NCBI GenBank assembly: GCA_023105745.1
Contig: JALGQZ010000002.1
Location: 77,355,285 to 77,419,284, forward strand
DNA: 64,000 bases
From: Austropuccinia psidii
Taxonomy: Eukaryota; Basidiomycota; Pucciniomycetes; Pucciniales; Sphaerophragmiaceae
Direction: 5' to 3'
Shown here piece after piece: positions 21,540-32,670 of the stretch; the first letter of the stretch is position 1; the number at the start of each line of letters is the position of its first letter. Below the pieces are notes generated by a model, which saw only the letters and a list, made by a program, of their open reading frames with translations, had not been told where the DNA came from and searched no databases. Made by a program: the position numbers and the translations under genes.

Positions 21540-21662
21540 GGCCCTCAGTTGAGAAACTGCTGGGGTGCCATCCAGAGGAGCCCTTGGAGTTGGAGTGAGA
21601 ACAGCTTGAGTTCTGGCCTGAGATCTTGTCTGCCTTGCAGGAGGTGAGTGTTGGATGGGCAT
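21540..21662 (-). pseudogene. First codons of element B Gag
   Basis: ATG at 21662-21660 opens a basic N-terminus (MPIQHSPPARQTRSQ) that corresponds to the sequence missing from A at the left window edge. E has the same segment at about 52750-52865, but its ATG is changed to ATT. Element C splits the gene 41 codons in. Confidence 0.78.
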
Positions 21663-22391
21663 GATTTCAGGATAAAATGAAATAAAATGAACAAGGATCA
21701 AGTTTTGAAGATGAAAACTTGAGGAAATTTGAAATAAGGCTTGAAGTCAAAATCCAAAATCAATATCTTGAAGGAAATCAATAAATCAAAATGAGATCTT
21801 CAGGTAAATCAATCAGTTAAATGTCAAAAGAAAATTTGAAGTCAATGAATCAATATGTCAAATCAATCAAAATCAAAAACTTGCAGAAAATCAATCAATC
21901 AAAATGAATCCTTGAAGCAAAATCAATTTATGTCAAAATTCTTGATGTGAAAAAATCAGCAAAATCAATGAAATCTTCAGGTCAATCAATTTTCTTGAGT
22001 TCAATATAAATTTATATCAAATCAATCAATCAAATCAAAATCAATTGAGTTCTTTGTTATAAATAAAAATTCTTAAAGAATAATCAAATATGAATTTTGA
22101 TGTGAAGAATTTGTCTGAATAACTTGATGAAAAATTTGAAAATCAAATCAAAATTAAAATTACACCTGAATTATGAATGAATTAAGAAAGATGATTTGAG
22201 ATAAGATTTCAAAAAAGAAAACAAAAATAAAATTGGGGTCAGCTTTCAATTTTCAGAATGAAGAATGAATGAGAGAAAATTGAGAGGTGACAGAGATTAA
22301 TAAGGTTCATAAGCAATAAAGAGTCATAATTTCAATGAAATGAGTGAATGAAATTCTAAAGAAAGAATCAACAGAATGAAAAGAAATTATG
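21663..22391 (-). other. 5' leader of element B, CAAT/ATCAA-rich
   Basis: About 730 bp of non-coding leader between PBS and gag is built of degenerate ATCAA/TCAAT words on the plus strand. E has the same kind of leader at 52870-53470. No protein frame is convincing. Confidence 0.55.
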
Positions 22392-22406
22392 AGTTAATTA
22401 ATATAA
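22392..22406 (-). promoter_or_regulatory. Primer-binding site of element B (self-priming type)
   Basis: The plus strand here is AGTTAATTAATATAA, immediately next to the LTR end at 22407. It is not tRNA-like. It is complementary to the LTR segment at 22798-22811 at 13 of 14 positions, and the remaining pair would be a G-U wobble in RNA. This fits Tf1-style self-priming. Confidence 0.65.
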
Positions 22407-23953
22407 TGTCACAGGGGCTCTTTGACAGAAAACAAGAGTGACCTTGCACTCGGCAATCAAGAACTCACTTGGAAGGCTCCAAAAGGATAAAAGAGATAAA
22501 GCAGAATGAATTTCTTTAAGAAGAATAAGAGTAATAATAAGGACAAGTATTTCAAAGATAAGAAAGAGTAAGTGAAGCCAATGGCCAGGAACAATAAGGA
22601 AGCCAAAAGCCAAGAATCCAACCAAGTGAATCCCCAATTCACTGTTTCAACCTGCCAGAAAAGGAAATGGAATTAGTAAAAGATATGACCACCAATATCC
22701 ACTGACAGGAAAAGAAGAAAGTTGCAAATTACTGACTTAAGCATATAAGTATTTAATTTAATAAATGAAAAGAAAATAAAGATAAAAATAAATCCAATAT
22801 ACTAATTAACTGGGGAAAAAGTCCCCAGCTGATGAAAGGTGGCCAGTATATGTGAAAAGCTGAAAGGCTGATCCTGGAAGGTGAGCCACCAGCTGTATTA
22901 TCTGAATTGGGCCAATACAGCTCTGGACATCCTGAAAACTGAACTGTGGGACTGAATTGCCACAGTGGGAATGACTTGGCCCAATTTGGCCAAGGCCATA
23001 CAGAATACTTGAGTATTACCTTTATGAACCAATTGAATTTCCCAAGGGATTCTGAAGTACTTGCTGCCTTGAAAGCTTATTGAAATGATGTAATACCTCT
23101 AGGAAATGGACCTTTTGAGTAATCCTGAAAAACTCCTCCAGTGCCAGGTGGTTGGGGTCCTTGAATAGTCTTCTGATAGCCACCATGGATTGCCAGACTA
23201 ATGAGCTGAAGAGTCCTCCTTCGAAATGGGTATTGGATTCTGGGACCTTGATTTGGAAACATGGAATTTGGTTCTGAAAACACCACCATTGAATTTATGA
23301 GAAAAAATGGTGCATAATGGTATATAATACCATATATGCACCACTCCTGCAACCTTGAGTACAGGGTGCATGGAGGAATGGGAGAAATCCCCCTTAAGTT
23401 GGGGGGAAGGATTGAGCTGAGATGATCTGGTGGCCTCTTGTGGTTACCAGAGGCCATGTGCTGAAATGTGGTCTTTGGCCAATTTGGGGCCTATGGTGGT
23501 TTATGGCCATTTTTGGTGTCATGGTGATTGTGGCCAAAATTGGGCTCAGGTGGGCCAAATTGTGGTTTGGTACCCACCTGGCCTTGAGGGCTAGTGGGCT
23601 TCCCCATTTGGCCCCATTGGATTAGGCCAAAATGGGCCTTATTGGCCCACGGACCCCAGGCCATAGAGGCCATAGGGGGCCTAAATGGCCCAAAAAGGTG
23701 ATTTAGGCCCTAGACCCCCTAATTAAAGGGGTTGGCCCAAAGATGATGGTTATGGATAGGGGGCCCAAAAACAACGATAGAGGCCTGAGGGTTGGAGATA
23801 TGGGAATCGGCCAGGGAGACCAATGATGGCAGGATATGGCCAAAGGGGGCAATTGGCCATAAAGGATATGGTGTGGCCAATTGGCCCCTAACTTTGTTCC
23901 AGGCTATGTTGCCACAGCCCCATGGAGGGGGGTCATTCCTTGTGGTTGTGACA
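22407..23953 (-). repeat. 5' LTR of element B (1547 bp)
   Basis: On the plus strand it runs TGTCACAGGGGC to GTTGTGACA. The outer end is slightly mutated relative to E (TGTAACA). U3 is about 1142 bp and contains a dense GGCC-rich block (23430-23710). The hairpin CTGGGGACTTTTTCCCCAG and R start lie near 22811 on the minus strand, leaving R-U5 of about 405 bp. Confidence 0.85.
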
Positions 23954-24567
23954 GGGTGGGGAATTGGGAATTATTATTATTTGTTTCACCACTCCTTCAT
24001 TATTTATCCTAGAAATTGGGACTTCTGAACTGGAGTATATGGGCCTACCAGCAACTGGAAGGGGCCCCCCAACATTGGTCCATCTGGCCACGTCCCTTTG
24101 CTTAGAGCCAGTTACTGAGGAATGAAGATATCAGCATCCATTAAAGAAATAAAATTTTCTCACTCACAAGCAGAATACCCTGAAGTTGCATCAGGAATAG
24201 GGGCCTCAGAAATTGGGAACTGTTTCCCAAAAAGCCCATCCTTCTTACTCCATATATAACTCCTGACATTTGAAACTTGGCTCCCAGTTTGAAGGCATGG
24301 CTTCTTTCCAATGTAGCAATAGTGACATCTTGAAGAGCTAGGATTGTAATGTTCAAAACAATCCTTACCCTTGGCCAAATATTCAGTACAAGCAGGATCA
24401 AGAATTTCAACTTCCTTGTAACCGTCATAAGTTTGAGAGGGATTGAAATGTCCAGAAGAGGCCATTGAGGGTGAAGCCAATTGACTGAGGACACCAGAGC
24501 CACAAAGGACAGATGGTGGCGGCGCAGAAGGGGAAGATTCAGTGAGTTCAGTCAGTTGGGAACTCAT
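23954..24567 (-). pseudogene. Antisense Zn2Cys6-motif gene of element F, truncated
   Basis: This is the second copy of the antisense gene. ATG is 24567-24565. Exon 1 (to 24168) is open for 133 codons, without the frameshift seen in A. The intron is 24167-24115 (53 bp, donor GTGAGT, acceptor CAG). Exon 2 is cut by element B. The cysteine array lies at 24390-24295 with the same spacing as in A, but the second Cys is Tyr (CTEY), which should impair zinc binding. Conserved spacing and intron position in two independently damaged copies show that the gene belongs to the element family. Confidence 0.8.
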
Positions 24568-25546
24568 GGCTGAGAATATGCAAGCAGAAGATTCAGTATG
24601 TCAGAATCAGTCCACTGCAAGCCCAAACAAAATGACCTCAAGGTAATGGGGCCCTAACTCAATTATGGTCCCTCCTTAAATCCTCCAAGGTGATGGTTCA
24701 AGACCTCTTTGGGGCTGAATTCAGCACCCAGGACCTCCCCTGCAACTTTGGGGAGGCCAGGATCTTGATGGTCCTGGACCCTCTCAATGGGTCCAGGCCA
24801 TGGGCCACTTTTTTGGTCCCATGGAACCCCTGGGTACCCAGCAAAATTGGTCCCATGGAACCCCTGGGTACCCAGCAAAATTGGTCCCATGGAACCCCTG
24901 GGTCCCCAGCAAAATTGGGCCCAGGGGGCCTCCAATAGCCTACACGGACCACGGACCGCGGTGTATGGTCCACAGCCCACGGCCCGCCAAAGGTAGGACC
25001 CCAAGAACCCAGACAGGCCAAAAAGGCCATAAAATCACTAAATCAAAAAATGCACCCAAGACCCAGAAAATGCTAAGAGGGCCACAAATTCAATTTTTAT
25101 CAAAAGTCACCATAGGAAGGGCAAAGACCAAAAAGCTATGGTAAGGCCAAAAAGGATTCAAACCACATATTGAGGCATTTCCAAGGTTATTGGGGACAAG
25201 AGCCCCTTGAAGAATTTTTCCAAGACAATTCCAGTACAGGCAAGGAAGGGCCCAACATCAGAAGATCTCAATGGTATTCATTTTGGGATACAACCCAAGG
25301 CCAAGCCCCAAAAGGAAGCACTGACTGAATCAAAAGAAGAAAGATGCATATTTGGAAGTGGAGGAACTTACTCAGGTCAAATAAGGGGGAATTCAAATCA
25401 ATTTGACAGGGAAGATAGGAAAGGGGATTTTCAGGATAATGGTAAAGAGGAAAAGATAATTAAAAAGAAAATTTTTTGAAAAAATGAGGGGATATTGAGA
25501 TGCCACTCAACAGTGGCAGGGTATTATGGTGTTCAGGAGCCCACCA
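24568..25546. other. Non-coding G+C-rich region of element F
   Basis: This is homologous to 6941-7840 of A and is the likely promoter side of the antisense gene. It has many palindromic words (GGGCCC, CCATGG, GGTACC). A 34-bp triplication within it is listed separately. No real protein frame is evident. Confidence 0.5.
24813..24914. repeat. 34-bp minisatellite, three units
   Basis: Units start at 24813, 24847 and 24881, each containing TTGGTCCCATGGAACCCCTG. They are nearly identical. Element A has only one related, diverged stretch here (around 7210-7260), so the expansion is specific to F. Confidence 0.9.
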
Positions 25547-25548
25547 GT

Positions 25549-25564
25549 TTCAAGAGGGGGATAC
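25549..25564 (+). promoter_or_regulatory. Polypurine tract of element F
   Basis: TTCAAGAGGGGGATAC directly precedes the LTR at 25565 and is identical to the tract of element A. Confidence 0.8.
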
Positions 25565-26311
25565 TGTAACAACCACTCATCAGGGGTAAGGGCATTCATA
25601 CTTACACCCACTCAAACACCTCAAACCAGCAAATCCACTGTGTGTATCAACATTCAGTTTCAGCAATCTTCCTTGCTGAAACATGCATACAGTCTACTTT
25701 ATCAATACAGCCTGCCAATACTTGTACAGGTTGGAATTACCCAATACAGTTTGGATACACCATTTCCAAACTGTATGATCACTCAATACCACCACTCCTC
25801 TTGTACAGGACCTGTATTGGCCATACTCAATTCAATCATCATTTATTCCCATGAAGATTCTCTTTCTGGATTAGGGCTGGTGATTCTCACATATACCAGC
25901 CCCTTTTTCTCCCCCTGGGGACTTTTCCCCAGTTAATTAATTTAGTTTATTTATTATTTAATAATTATTATTATGCTTATTTTTGGGTACTATAATTATT
26001 CAATTTGAAGTTAGTCTTTGCCTTTTCTTTCTTGGCCTGTAAACTATGAGTTGGGTGGCCATATCCTTATTAACCCTTCTCTTTCCATTCTGACAGGTTG
26101 AAACAGTGGACTTGGATTTGTTTGTGGTTGGCTCTTTTATTCTCTTACTCTTATTCTTTTGTTGCTTCTTTTCTTATATTTGTTTTATTAGTAATTTATC
26201 ATCTTACACTCTTAAGTGTCTTCATCTCTTATCATATCCTTGATCCCTCCATACGTTAGTCCCAGTTTACTGAGTGCCAGGCCCTCTTCACTTAGAAGAG
26301 CCCCTGTGACA
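25565..26311 (+). repeat. 3' LTR of element F (747 bp)
   Basis: It runs TGTAACAACCAC to CCCTGTGACA and is highly similar to the A LTR. The hairpin CTGGGGACTTTTCCCCAG and AGTTAATTAAT (from 25931) are conserved. R-U5 is exactly 381 bp as in A, with U3 of 366 bp. Confidence 0.88.
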
Positions 26312-27680
26312 GAGAAAGAGAGGAATAAGATGTTTTTTTATAGTGAATATCCTTACTTTTAGTAACCAGAAATCCTTCTATATATGTTTACTGATGGTAT
26401 GCACTGGAAATGATTAGTATTTTAAGGCTTAGTGATGATTGCATCATTATTGAACCTTTTTATCTCATTATTATGCCATTTTTTAGAGTTATCCCTGTAA
26501 CTCTAATTTGATGACATAATAATCTTTTTTTTATTCATTCTCATGGATCATAGTCTTTTCAATCATAAGATACTAATATCATACAGTATGATCTTTTATT
26601 CAGCTATTAAACTTAAAATGAGCTTAGACTTACTGAACATTTTTAATCCTAAGCTTTGATCCTTAATAATACTTAGGTTATTCATGCTACAGCAATTCAG
26701 AGAGTGAATTATGATATCCCAAAATGACATTACCTATCTGCCAAGAGTATTTTGTTAAATCATCAAAAATCTATCTTTGATTATTTTTCTTGTAACTCAT
26801 CTTTTCTGTTGAAATTTACTATTTTGGACTTCAAACCATGATTTAATACAGTTTTACCTTCAATATCAGGATGAAACTTACATAATTATTCACGAATGAA
26901 ATATTATAATATTAATATCTACTTATTTTCAATTTTGGACCACTTTTAATTCAAAGTGGTAAACAGCTATTGCTATTTTTACCAACATCCTGTTGTAAGT
27001 TTTAACTTTGCTTATAGATCACCAAATCAATTTTATATCTTTATTCTTACAGTTACATTGTGGTAACTTCATATTTTTATCAGCTCTTTATAATTCTTAA
27101 TTAAATATAGATGAGCTAAAAGCCATGAATATATGTACTGATCATAAAAGTGCATATCTCTAGGCTATTTCAGGAAGTACTAATTTTACAGATATGGCAT
27201 CAATATGTTATATAGGTAGTTTTTGATGGCAAATACCATGGTGAGATTCAGATAAAATGTTTATTAATTTGCTTCTGCAATAATCAAGAATTTATGCCTT
27301 TTTATGGCATTTTTACTTTAAGATTATCATTTCAATTCTTATTGTTAAGATCAGTTTTGTAAAGTTGTTTTGTGAGATTTTTGGATATATATCTCAATTT
27401 CTCACGAATAAGGAATCAAGTGATTGCACTTGATTTCAACTCAAGGAGGTGTGAGTCTCAATTATCTCCCATGTCAATAGCTTGGAAGTTGTATTTCAGG
27501 GTTAATCAACTTCCCTTCACACTAGTATAAAGGAGCTATCAAAAACCTGAAACACTCTTCCATACCTAATATGTATTTCCCAATGCTTTAGATTCTATTA
27601 CTGGAAATCATTCAAGTGCTTAATCTCAATAACACAAATTAACATCATTTCAAAATAAGATCATTGAATCCTTTAATTTT
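26312..27680. other. A+T-rich sequence without recognised gene
   Basis: No open frame or domain is recognisable. There is a perfect 9-bp-arm hairpin at 27414-27435 and a TATA-like CTAGTATAAAGGAGC near 27522. It may be old mobile-element debris; CpG is rare. I see nothing else to support. Confidence 0.4.
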
Positions 27681-27689
27681 AAAAACATT

Positions 27690-28262
27690 ATTCCCCTAAT
27701 GAAGACAAAATGGATTCTTTATTAGTATCAAATAGATCGTAAATTTCTAAAGAGAGAATTCCCAAAAAAGGCAAAATAAATTCCCTCCATTTTAACAAAA
27801 CAAATTTTGTACTCCAGAAAACACCAATAGTCTGAATTTTTCTCAAAATAATTTCCCTATTTGATAAAAAGAAAAAGCCTTTTGGTATCAAAGAGGCCCA
27901 TTTTTGAAAAGGAATTCCCCAATCCAGCAGGAGAAGGAGGCACATGAGTAGTGAATCAATTCTGAGTTTTTATGCCAAAGATGCCCCTAATGAGGCAAAG
28001 AAAGTTGATTACTAATGTAAGAATGTCCCATCCTAACAAAATCGGTTTTTTGACGCAACACAAAAGACTCAATGATTCCAATGAAAAAATCATTTCCCAA
28101 ACCAAGTCAAAGAAATTCTCTAATGAAGAAAAAGAAGAATGCACATTGGTAATGAAAAAATCTGGAATTTTAAATAAAACGATTCCCGAAAAGGGGAAAA
28201 TAAATACATTTTAACAAGAGAAATTTTCTACTGCAGGACAAAACTAATGCAAATTGGTTCTG
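27690..28262. repeat. Degenerate tandem repeat, about 140-bp period
   Basis: Four diverged units start near 27693, 27852, 27982 and 28117, each beginning with a form of ATTCCCCTAATGAAG. The first and fourth also share AAAATAAAT followed by ATTTTAACAA and a TACTxCAG block. Unit boundaries are approximate because of many indels. Confidence 0.5.
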
Positions 28263-28439
28263 AAGAGATGACGCATGTTTATCAAAAAAATTCAATAATG
28301 AATTCAAAGTAATTCCCTTACTGTTGTTGAGCAAATCACACAATTATGACAAAATTATTTGCTAATTTTTTCTAATTATTCTACTAATCTTTTTTCTGTA
28401 GATAAATTTATTTATTTAATGCATATTCAAGTGATTCTT

Positions 28440-28571
28440 TGTAATTAATTTATGAATTTTATAAGGAATTTATCAATATCATAATGAATTTATTAATTTT
28501 GCGTTGAATTTATTAATTTTATAATTAATTGAGTAATCTTATAACTAATTTGGTAATTTTATAATTAATTT
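28440..28571. repeat. Left, diverged edge of the 20-bp A/T satellite
   Basis: About six degenerate copies of the satellite unit (AATTTATTAATTTTATAATT) lie immediately left of the MULE. They are less regular than the central array. Confidence 0.75.
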
Positions 28572-28617
28572 AGGGTATTGGTAAAAACATGTAAGCAAAT
28601 TGGTAAAAACACGTAAG
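28572..28617 (+). repeat. Left terminal inverted repeat of MULE-1 with two iterated 16-mers
   Basis: The terminus is AGGGTATTGG followed by two direct copies of GGTAAAAACAyGTAAG. These are plausible transposase-binding sites because the same motif is iterated at the right end and in MULE-2. Confidence 0.75.
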
Positions 28618-28620
28618 GGG

Positions 28621-29124
28621 TGCCCTGGGCCCATTTTTAATTAAAAATGAAACACAACAATGCCTGTATTGGGCCAAAACATGCCCAAAAGAGGTTTTTT
28701 CCCCACAAAACCTCTCTAACTCCAAATTGTTTCAGATTTTTTTGCCCAGCCCCCCCCCCAAAAAAAAAAGCCCAAACACCCCAACAATCCACATTATCCC
28801 CACCCCAAACCATTTTTTTTCTTTTTGGAAAAACAGCATTACCAAAGCCATTTTGCAAAGCTTTTCACCCTTTTTTTATTTTTTTCACCCAAAGACTGCA
28901 TTTTCCACCACAACAACCTGCTTTCAAGCCTCCAAATTTCCAATTTTTCACCTTCCCTCATCCATTAATCCCATATTTAAACCACTTTCTTTCACTCTTA
29001 ACCCCTTCTGTTCATTTTTCACACCTTTTTTCACCTCTTTTTCACACTTCGAAAGGTTCTTACCCCATTCCAAATCCCCAAATCCCCCCTTTTTTTCACT
29101 TTTACACATATTTTTCATTCAAAA
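28621..29124. other. MULE-1 5' subterminal, pyrimidine-rich region
   Basis: This C/T- and A-rich non-coding stretch lies between the inverted repeat and the transposase start. Long frames here are low-complexity Pro/Phe/Lys strings with no domain. MULE-2 has the same region (35760-36240). Confidence 0.6.
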
Positions 29125-32100
29125 ATGCTCCAACCCCCCACTGAAGGTGAATTTCAGACCCTTGAGCTTCTTTGGCAACATGTGCATAATGTTGCCAGGG
29201 CTCAGGGGTATGCTGTGTCCACCTTGAGGTCCAATATGACCCACAACCAAATTGAAATATGTTGTGATAGGTCTGGCACCCCAAATCCCAACAAAAGCCC
29301 CTCCAAAACAGTCACCTCAAGAAAGCTTGACTGTCCTTTTAGACTTTATGCCAGGAAATATGCCAAGAGCACCACTTGGACTCTTAAAGTCAAAAATCCT
29401 GAACATAGCCATGATTCCACTGAAAATATCATGGCACATCCTGCTTTCAGGAAATTCAATGAGCAAGAAACATCCCAAATTGCTCAAATGTCTGAATCAC
29501 TCCTCATGCCAAGGCAAATTCAGGCCCAATTATGCAGCCAGAGGGAGTCTGACAGGCCTGTAATCCTTCAAGACATTCATAACCAAGTCAAGAAAATAAA
29601 GAAAGACAAACTGCAAGGCAGAAGGCCCATTGATGCTCTTATTGAAACTCTCAAAGAAGAAAATTTTGTTTGGTCCTCTGCAAGAGATTCTGAGGGACAC
29701 ATTACCTCCTTGTTTTTTACTCACCCCCTGGCCATAAAACTTCTTCATGGCTTTCCTCATGTCATTCTTATGGATTGTACTTATAAAACCAATAAGTACA
29801 AAATGCCTCTTTTTCATATTGTTGGATTCAGCTCAACAAATAAGACCTTTTCTGGGGCTTTTTGTTTGATGAAGAATGAAAATGAAACTTCATATACTTG
29901 GGCATTAAATCAATACATTTAAAAGGTCCTCAACAACACCAATCTTGTCCCCCCCAGTTATTGTTATTGACAGGGATCTGGCCTTGAAAAACTCTATTAA
30001 GAAGCTCTTCCCAGACTCCAAAGTCATGCTATGCATTTGGCACATCAACAAGGATGTATCTGCTCATTGCATGAAGAAAATTGGTCATGGAACTGATTTT
30101 GAAAATTTTATGGGCCTTTGGAATCAAGTAATATACTTCTTCATTTTATTTCATGTTATTTCATTTTTTTTCTTATTATTGTCTTTATTAATGACTTTGA
30201 GATTCTTTTCTCAGCTTATGTATTCACCCACTGAAAAGTCTTTCAAAGACAACTGGAAGAAGCTTCAAAAGCAAGTTAAAAATGCTGAGGTCTTGCAGTA
30301 TTTGGAAAATACTTGGCTTCCTCTAAAGGAGTATTATGTGCCAGCCTGGACAAACCACCATTGCCACCTGGGTGTGGGCTCCACCTCCAGAGTTGAAGGT
30401 GCCCATGCCATGGTTAAACTTTGGCTACAAAAGTCCACTGGTATTCTCCTGGAGGTAGTCAGGGCACTCCACATGGCATTCAGAAAACAATTTATTGAAA
30501 TTATCAACAGAATCTCCAAAGAAATGATTGTCCATGTCAAGAATTTTCCTCCACACATCTGTGCCCTCAATGGCAAGGTGTCTCATTATGCTCTTCAGAT
30601 TGCCTTTGAAAATTTCAAAACAAAATTTCCTCCAAATGAAAAATGCACCAACAAATACAACAATTATAAAGGCATTCCTTGCAAGCATAAGACCCAAAAG
30701 GCATTTTCCAAGCGCCAAAGGCTTGAATTATCAGACTTCCATCCTCAGTGGCATTTGAATTTGCCTGTGAGGGTTTTTTAATTTCTTCTTATTATTTTTT
30801 TCTTACTAACTGATTTTACTTGTCATATTCTTCTCAGACTGGTTTTCAAGGTGATGATCAAAGTGTTGAAAAAGAAAGAAAGAATGAAGCCAAGAAAATA
30901 TTTGAAGACATTGGGGAAGACCTGTTTCAAAGACCAATGGCAGAAATCACCCCAATACTCCAACATTTTCAAGATGTTTTGACTGGAAAAGTCCCATTTG
31001 ATCAAATTCCCAAGAGTCAAGAGGATGATCAATATTATGAAGACCCTCTAGAATGCAAGAATATCCGTGGAAGACCCCAAGGAGCCAAGAATGAAAACAA
31101 AAGAGAACCTTCAAGATTTGAAATCATTGAGAGTCAAACCAAGAGAAGAGGAAGACCCCCATCAAAAGTGACCAGCACAACAACTTCCAGATCCCAGTCA
31201 AATGTCCCCTCTCCAATTATGGAAGTGGACTCATCTGAAGATTCTGAGGACTCATTGTCTAAATCCATCAGTTCATCAGATTCACTACCCTCAGCAACTG
31301 AATTAAATAAATCATAAGTAACCCTTAGAAGGTCCAGAAGATTGGCAATTGGAAGCAAAACATCACAAAGAAAATCACACAAGCCTGCCACCAGTTTGAA
31401 TATCTATGATGCAATTGACCTGACCTGTTAGCATTGTCAAAGCAACTATCACACAAGTGATGAATGCTCCAAGCTGTTTGTGAGTTTCTGATTCTTTTTA
31501 ATGTAATTTTATGTTGTTTATTTTGATATTTATTCATTTTTTGAACTTATGTTATCAGATAAATGGCTCAGAAGACTTGCCCAAGTTTATATTGAAATAC
31601 ACCTTCAAGGCCATCAATGTCCAGGGTGATGGAAACTGTGGCTACAGAACAGTATCCCACTTCATTTACAAGACTCAAGATCAATGGGCTGATGTCAGAG
31701 GTGACTTGGCTGAAGAAATTCACCAAAATCAAGACCTTTATGAAGCCATGAACACCTTAATTCCCTCAGTATCCTCTTATTTGGAAAGAATTGAATGGTA
31801 TGAAGATGTTGGCCAGGCTCCAAAAAGCAAGTGGATGTCCATGCCTGACATGGGGGATCCAATTGCAAATAAGTATAAAAGACCAGTTTTCTTTTATTCC
31901 ACAGCCCAAACTTTTTCCTTTTTCCCTTATTTCTGTCCTCCAAATGATAATACCCCCATTTTCATCTGCTTCTTGAATAGTTGTGCTCATTTTGTTCCAT
32001 TGGACATCATCATTTCTAAAGTTTATCCAGTCCCCCCCATTACTGTGAACTGGGAGATTCATACCCAAAAACAAGCCCTGGGGTGGGCTGATAAATTTAA

Positions 32101-32182
32101 GAAAGACAGAATGTTGTATTTGTCCAATCTTCCTCCCCCCTCTCAGAAAAAACCCACTATTTTGGAGGTTTATTCTGATTGA
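29125..32182 (+). pseudogene. MULE transposase fused to an OTU-type cysteine protease
   Basis: A four-exon gene of about 939 codons has phase-0 introns at 30128-30214, 30767-30837 (branch-like ACTAAC) and 31480-31558. In order: a FAR1/GCM1-like zinc finger (Cys and His-Ser-His, 29260-29415); a MULE DDE core (Asp 29773, Asp 29969, CIWH motif, Glu 30395); a degenerate SWIM-like GIPCKH; two AT-hook-like GRP motifs (about 31065 and 31150); a CCHC knuckle (31425-31465, disrupted by a stop); and an OTU domain (DGNC with Cys 31637, His 31988). Lesions are TAA 29920, one extra C in a C7 run near 29950, TAA 31315 and TAG 31429. The DDE and OTU catalytic residues remain. Confidence 0.83.
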
Positions 32183-32294
32183 ATGATTTTTGTATATACA
32201 ATTTATGCCAATTATCCCCCTCCTCAGTTATTTTTATTGCTTAAATCCCACCTCAGTCTCCTTTTTTATCAAACATGTGGAACTTTTGTACTTG

Positions 32295-32670
32295 AAAATA
32301 GTCATATTACACACAAGAAAAAAAACAGTTAAAAAAAACACCCATTGTGCCTTCACTTGTGGTCCCACCCAAAAAATTTTCCCAATTCATGAGCTTCTGG
32401 TTCTTTATTGTCCAGATTGAACCCTTTAATTTAAAAAAAAATGAAGGAAATTCATAAGTGGGAAGTTATTAAATTCACTTTTTAAAAATAGGCATATTAC
32501 AATGACGGGAAAAAACATTTGAAAAAAAAACTCTTTTTGCGCCTTCACTTGTCCCACCCAAAAAAATTCCCAAAATTATGGGATTCTGGTTCTTTATTCT
32601 TCACATTGAACCCTTTATTTTAAAAAAAATGAAGCAAATTCATAAGTGGGAAGATTTTAAATGAATTTTT
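32295..32670. repeat. Subterminal direct repeat of MULE-1, about 185-bp period
   Basis: Two consecutive copies (about 32295-32485 and 32487-32670) share AGTCATATTAC-like, TTCACTTGT, TTCTGGTTCTTTATT and GAACCCTTTA blocks. MULE-2 has the same pair (about 37270-37625), so it is part of the element. Confidence 0.75.

Larger units (their letters stand above)
21535..23953 (-). mobile_element. Element B, 5' portion (gag start, leader, 5' LTR)
   Basis: This is the continuation of element B beyond insertion C. It has the AATTT duplication, first Gag codons, leader, PBS and 5' LTR. At 23954 the sequence switches to exon 2 of the antisense gene of element F, so B had inserted into F. Confidence 0.88.
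23954..26311 (+). mobile_element. Element F: 3' end of an A-type element
   Basis: This plus-strand fragment is colinear with A from about 6345 to 8623. It has part of exon 2, the intron and exon 1 of the antisense gene, a G+C-rich region, a polypurine tract and a 3' LTR. Its left end is the B insertion point; the rest of F should lie left of the window beyond B. It is the oldest layer of the left nest. The right flank (26312 on) is unrelated A+T-rich DNA. Confidence 0.85.

Noticed and set aside
28647..29227. Two overlapping frames of about 165 codons rich in Pro, Phe and Lys
   Set aside because: They are low-complexity translations of the C/T- and A-rich subterminal region of MULE-1, overlap the transposase start and contain no domain.
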